Source: Streptomyces coacervatus (lineage in GTDB: Bacteria > Actinomycetota > Actinomycetes > Streptomycetales > Streptomycetaceae). Taken from it: a stretch of DNA of 64,000 nt. This document shows, one piece after another, positions 63,438 to 64,000 of the stretch (positions are counted from its first letter, which is position 1; every line of letters starts with the position of its first letter). Location: positions 1 to 64,000 of the forward strand of contig NZ_JARHTP010000022.1 in the NCBI RefSeq assembly GCF_029223485.1, given 5' to 3'. Under the pieces are notes generated by a model. The model saw only the letters and a program-made list of their open reading frames with translations, had not been told where the DNA came from and searched no databases. A program made the translations under genes and the position numbers.

Positions 63438-63731
63438 TCACAGGCTCCAGGAAACCGTGTTGGACATCTGCATGGCGATCACCAGGACCGCCAGGTCGGC
63501 GACGCCCAGGCCCAGACCCAGGTACGCACGGCCGCGGCGGGTGGTGCCGCGCCAGAGGGCGACGGCGGCCAGGACGATGGCGACGGGGCCGAGGAAGACG
63601 TTCAGCACGAGGAGGCCGAGAAGGCCGAGGATGAAGGACGCGACGGCCATGCCGTCGGCGTCACGGGCGGACTTGCGGGTGGTGGTGTCGGTGCGGCTCG
63701 TGGCCGGGGCGGTCAGTTGCATCGTGCTCAT
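63438..63731 (-). CDS. DUF4190 membrane protein, 97 residues
   Basis: After a hydrophilic 27-residue start, the protein has two hydrophobic segments, near VASFILGLLGLLVLNVFLGP and YLGLGLGVADLAVLVIAMQM, joined by ALWRGTTRRGRAYLG. This matches the DUF4190 family of small membrane proteins, whose role is unknown. It lies 29 bases downstream of the 53-residue gene on the same strand, so they are likely cotranscribed. Confidence 0.82.
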   Translation of the reverse strand: MSTMQLTAPATSRTDTTTRKSARDADGMAVASFILGLLGLLVLNVFLGPVAIVLAAVALWRGTTRRGRAYLGLGLGVADLAVLVIAMQMSNTVSWSL

Positions 63732-63760
63732 CTCCAGTGACGGGAAGTCGGGTCGGGCGG

Positions 63761-63922
63761 TCAGTTGGCCGAGGTGCGGCGGCTGTGGCGCTCACGGGCG
63801 GCGAAGATGCCGAGCCAGACGGCGATGCCGGCGGCCACGAGAGCGGTGACGGTGAGCGGCGCGTGGGCCACGGTGCCCAGGACCACGCCGAGCAGCATGA
63901 GTGCGGCGACGAGGAACAGCAT
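63761..63922 (-). CDS. Small membrane protein, 53 residues
   Basis: An ATG at 63922 preceded by GGAGGGGGAT opens a 53-residue frame with two hydrophobic segments, MLFLVAALMLLGVVLGTVA and LTVTALVAAGIAVWLGIFAA, and a basic tail ERHSRRTSAN. It is probably a membrane hairpin. No family is known to me. It lies upstream of the DUF4190 gene by 29 bases. The region 63923-64000 beyond holds its promoter and a GGCGCC-N-GGCGCC inverted pair (63940-63958), but no other gene. Confidence 0.7.
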   Translation of the reverse strand: MLFLVAALMLLGVVLGTVAHAPLTVTALVAAGIAVWLGIFAARERHSRRTSAN

Positions 63923-64000
63923 GGGATTCGATCCCCCTCCGGGCGCCTTGTGAGGGCGCCTCTCGTTAAGTTTCGGTGAACGGTTGTAGTAACACTTGTT

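Overview
This window is chromosomal DNA from a high-GC actinomycete, almost certainly a Streptomyces. The support is very high third-position GC, frequent GTG starts, several leaderless-looking promoters, Tat and lipoprotein signals, and a gene order (ilvE-leuB ... serA-ilvC-ilvN-ilvB ... gatB-gatA-gatC-rmdB-ligA ... mnmA ... cysteine desulfurase) that I recognise from memory as the SCO5523-SCO5486 interval of S. coelicolor. Nothing suggests a plasmid, phage, transposon or CRISPR array. I find no tRNA or rRNA gene.

Layout. 1-2464: branched-chain amino acid genes ilvE and leuB, each with a hairpin behind it. 2607-5857: a Tat-lipoprotein purple-acid-phosphatase-like enzyme, a 43-residue protein, a quinone-oxidoreductase-like protein and a DUF5988 protein. 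5854-10668: a proline module. Proline dehydrogenase, P5C dehydrogenase and a proline iminopeptidase lie on one strand, with a PucR-type regulator divergent. 10743-13411: a MocR-type regulator divergent from an MFS carrier. 13412-18350: a Nik/Opp-type ABC importer whose two permeases are fused into one protein, behind a candidate Zur operator. 18337-20548: a TetR repressor and a 14-helix MFS pump, separated by a four-copy 13-bp repeat.

20612-26236: serA, ilvC, ilvN and ilvB, with a complete transcription-attenuation leader before ilvB. Its leader peptide contains Ile-Leu-Val-Leu and is followed by a terminator hairpin. 26233-29469: a membrane PAS-GGDEF-EAL protein whose EAL domain has lost several catalytic residues. 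29697-33226: NAD- and PQQ-type oxidoreductases and a DUF6191 protein. 33252-40768: a large LuxR-type (LAL) regulator, small proteins, an acetyltransferase and an MMPL transporter. 40955-45380: a methyltransferase, then the GatCAB operon with a small membrane protein inserted between gatA and gatB. 45718-51431: an RmdB-like c-di-GMP protein with an intact EAL site, NAD-dependent DNA ligase and a MetE-like protein. 51451-51652: a compound inverted repeat related to sequences at 5-53 and 36414-36447.

51664-54115: SDR, LOG-family, DUF427 and alpha/beta-hydrolase genes. 54268-58546: a compact glycan operon with a cellulose-synthase-type GT2, a GH26-type lipoprotein and a GT-C-type membrane transferase. 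I regard it as the most likely undescribed system here. 58571-63922: mnmA, a Tat amidase, a Tat multicopper oxidase, a cysteine desulfurase and two small membrane proteins.

Functional links: ilvBNC, ilvE and leuB serve branched-chain amino acid synthesis. The iminopeptidase can feed proline to the two proline-oxidising enzymes. The cysteine desulfurase may supply sulfur for MnmA. The two GGDEF-EAL proteins look like an opposed pair, one a predicted cyclase and the other a predicted phosphodiesterase.
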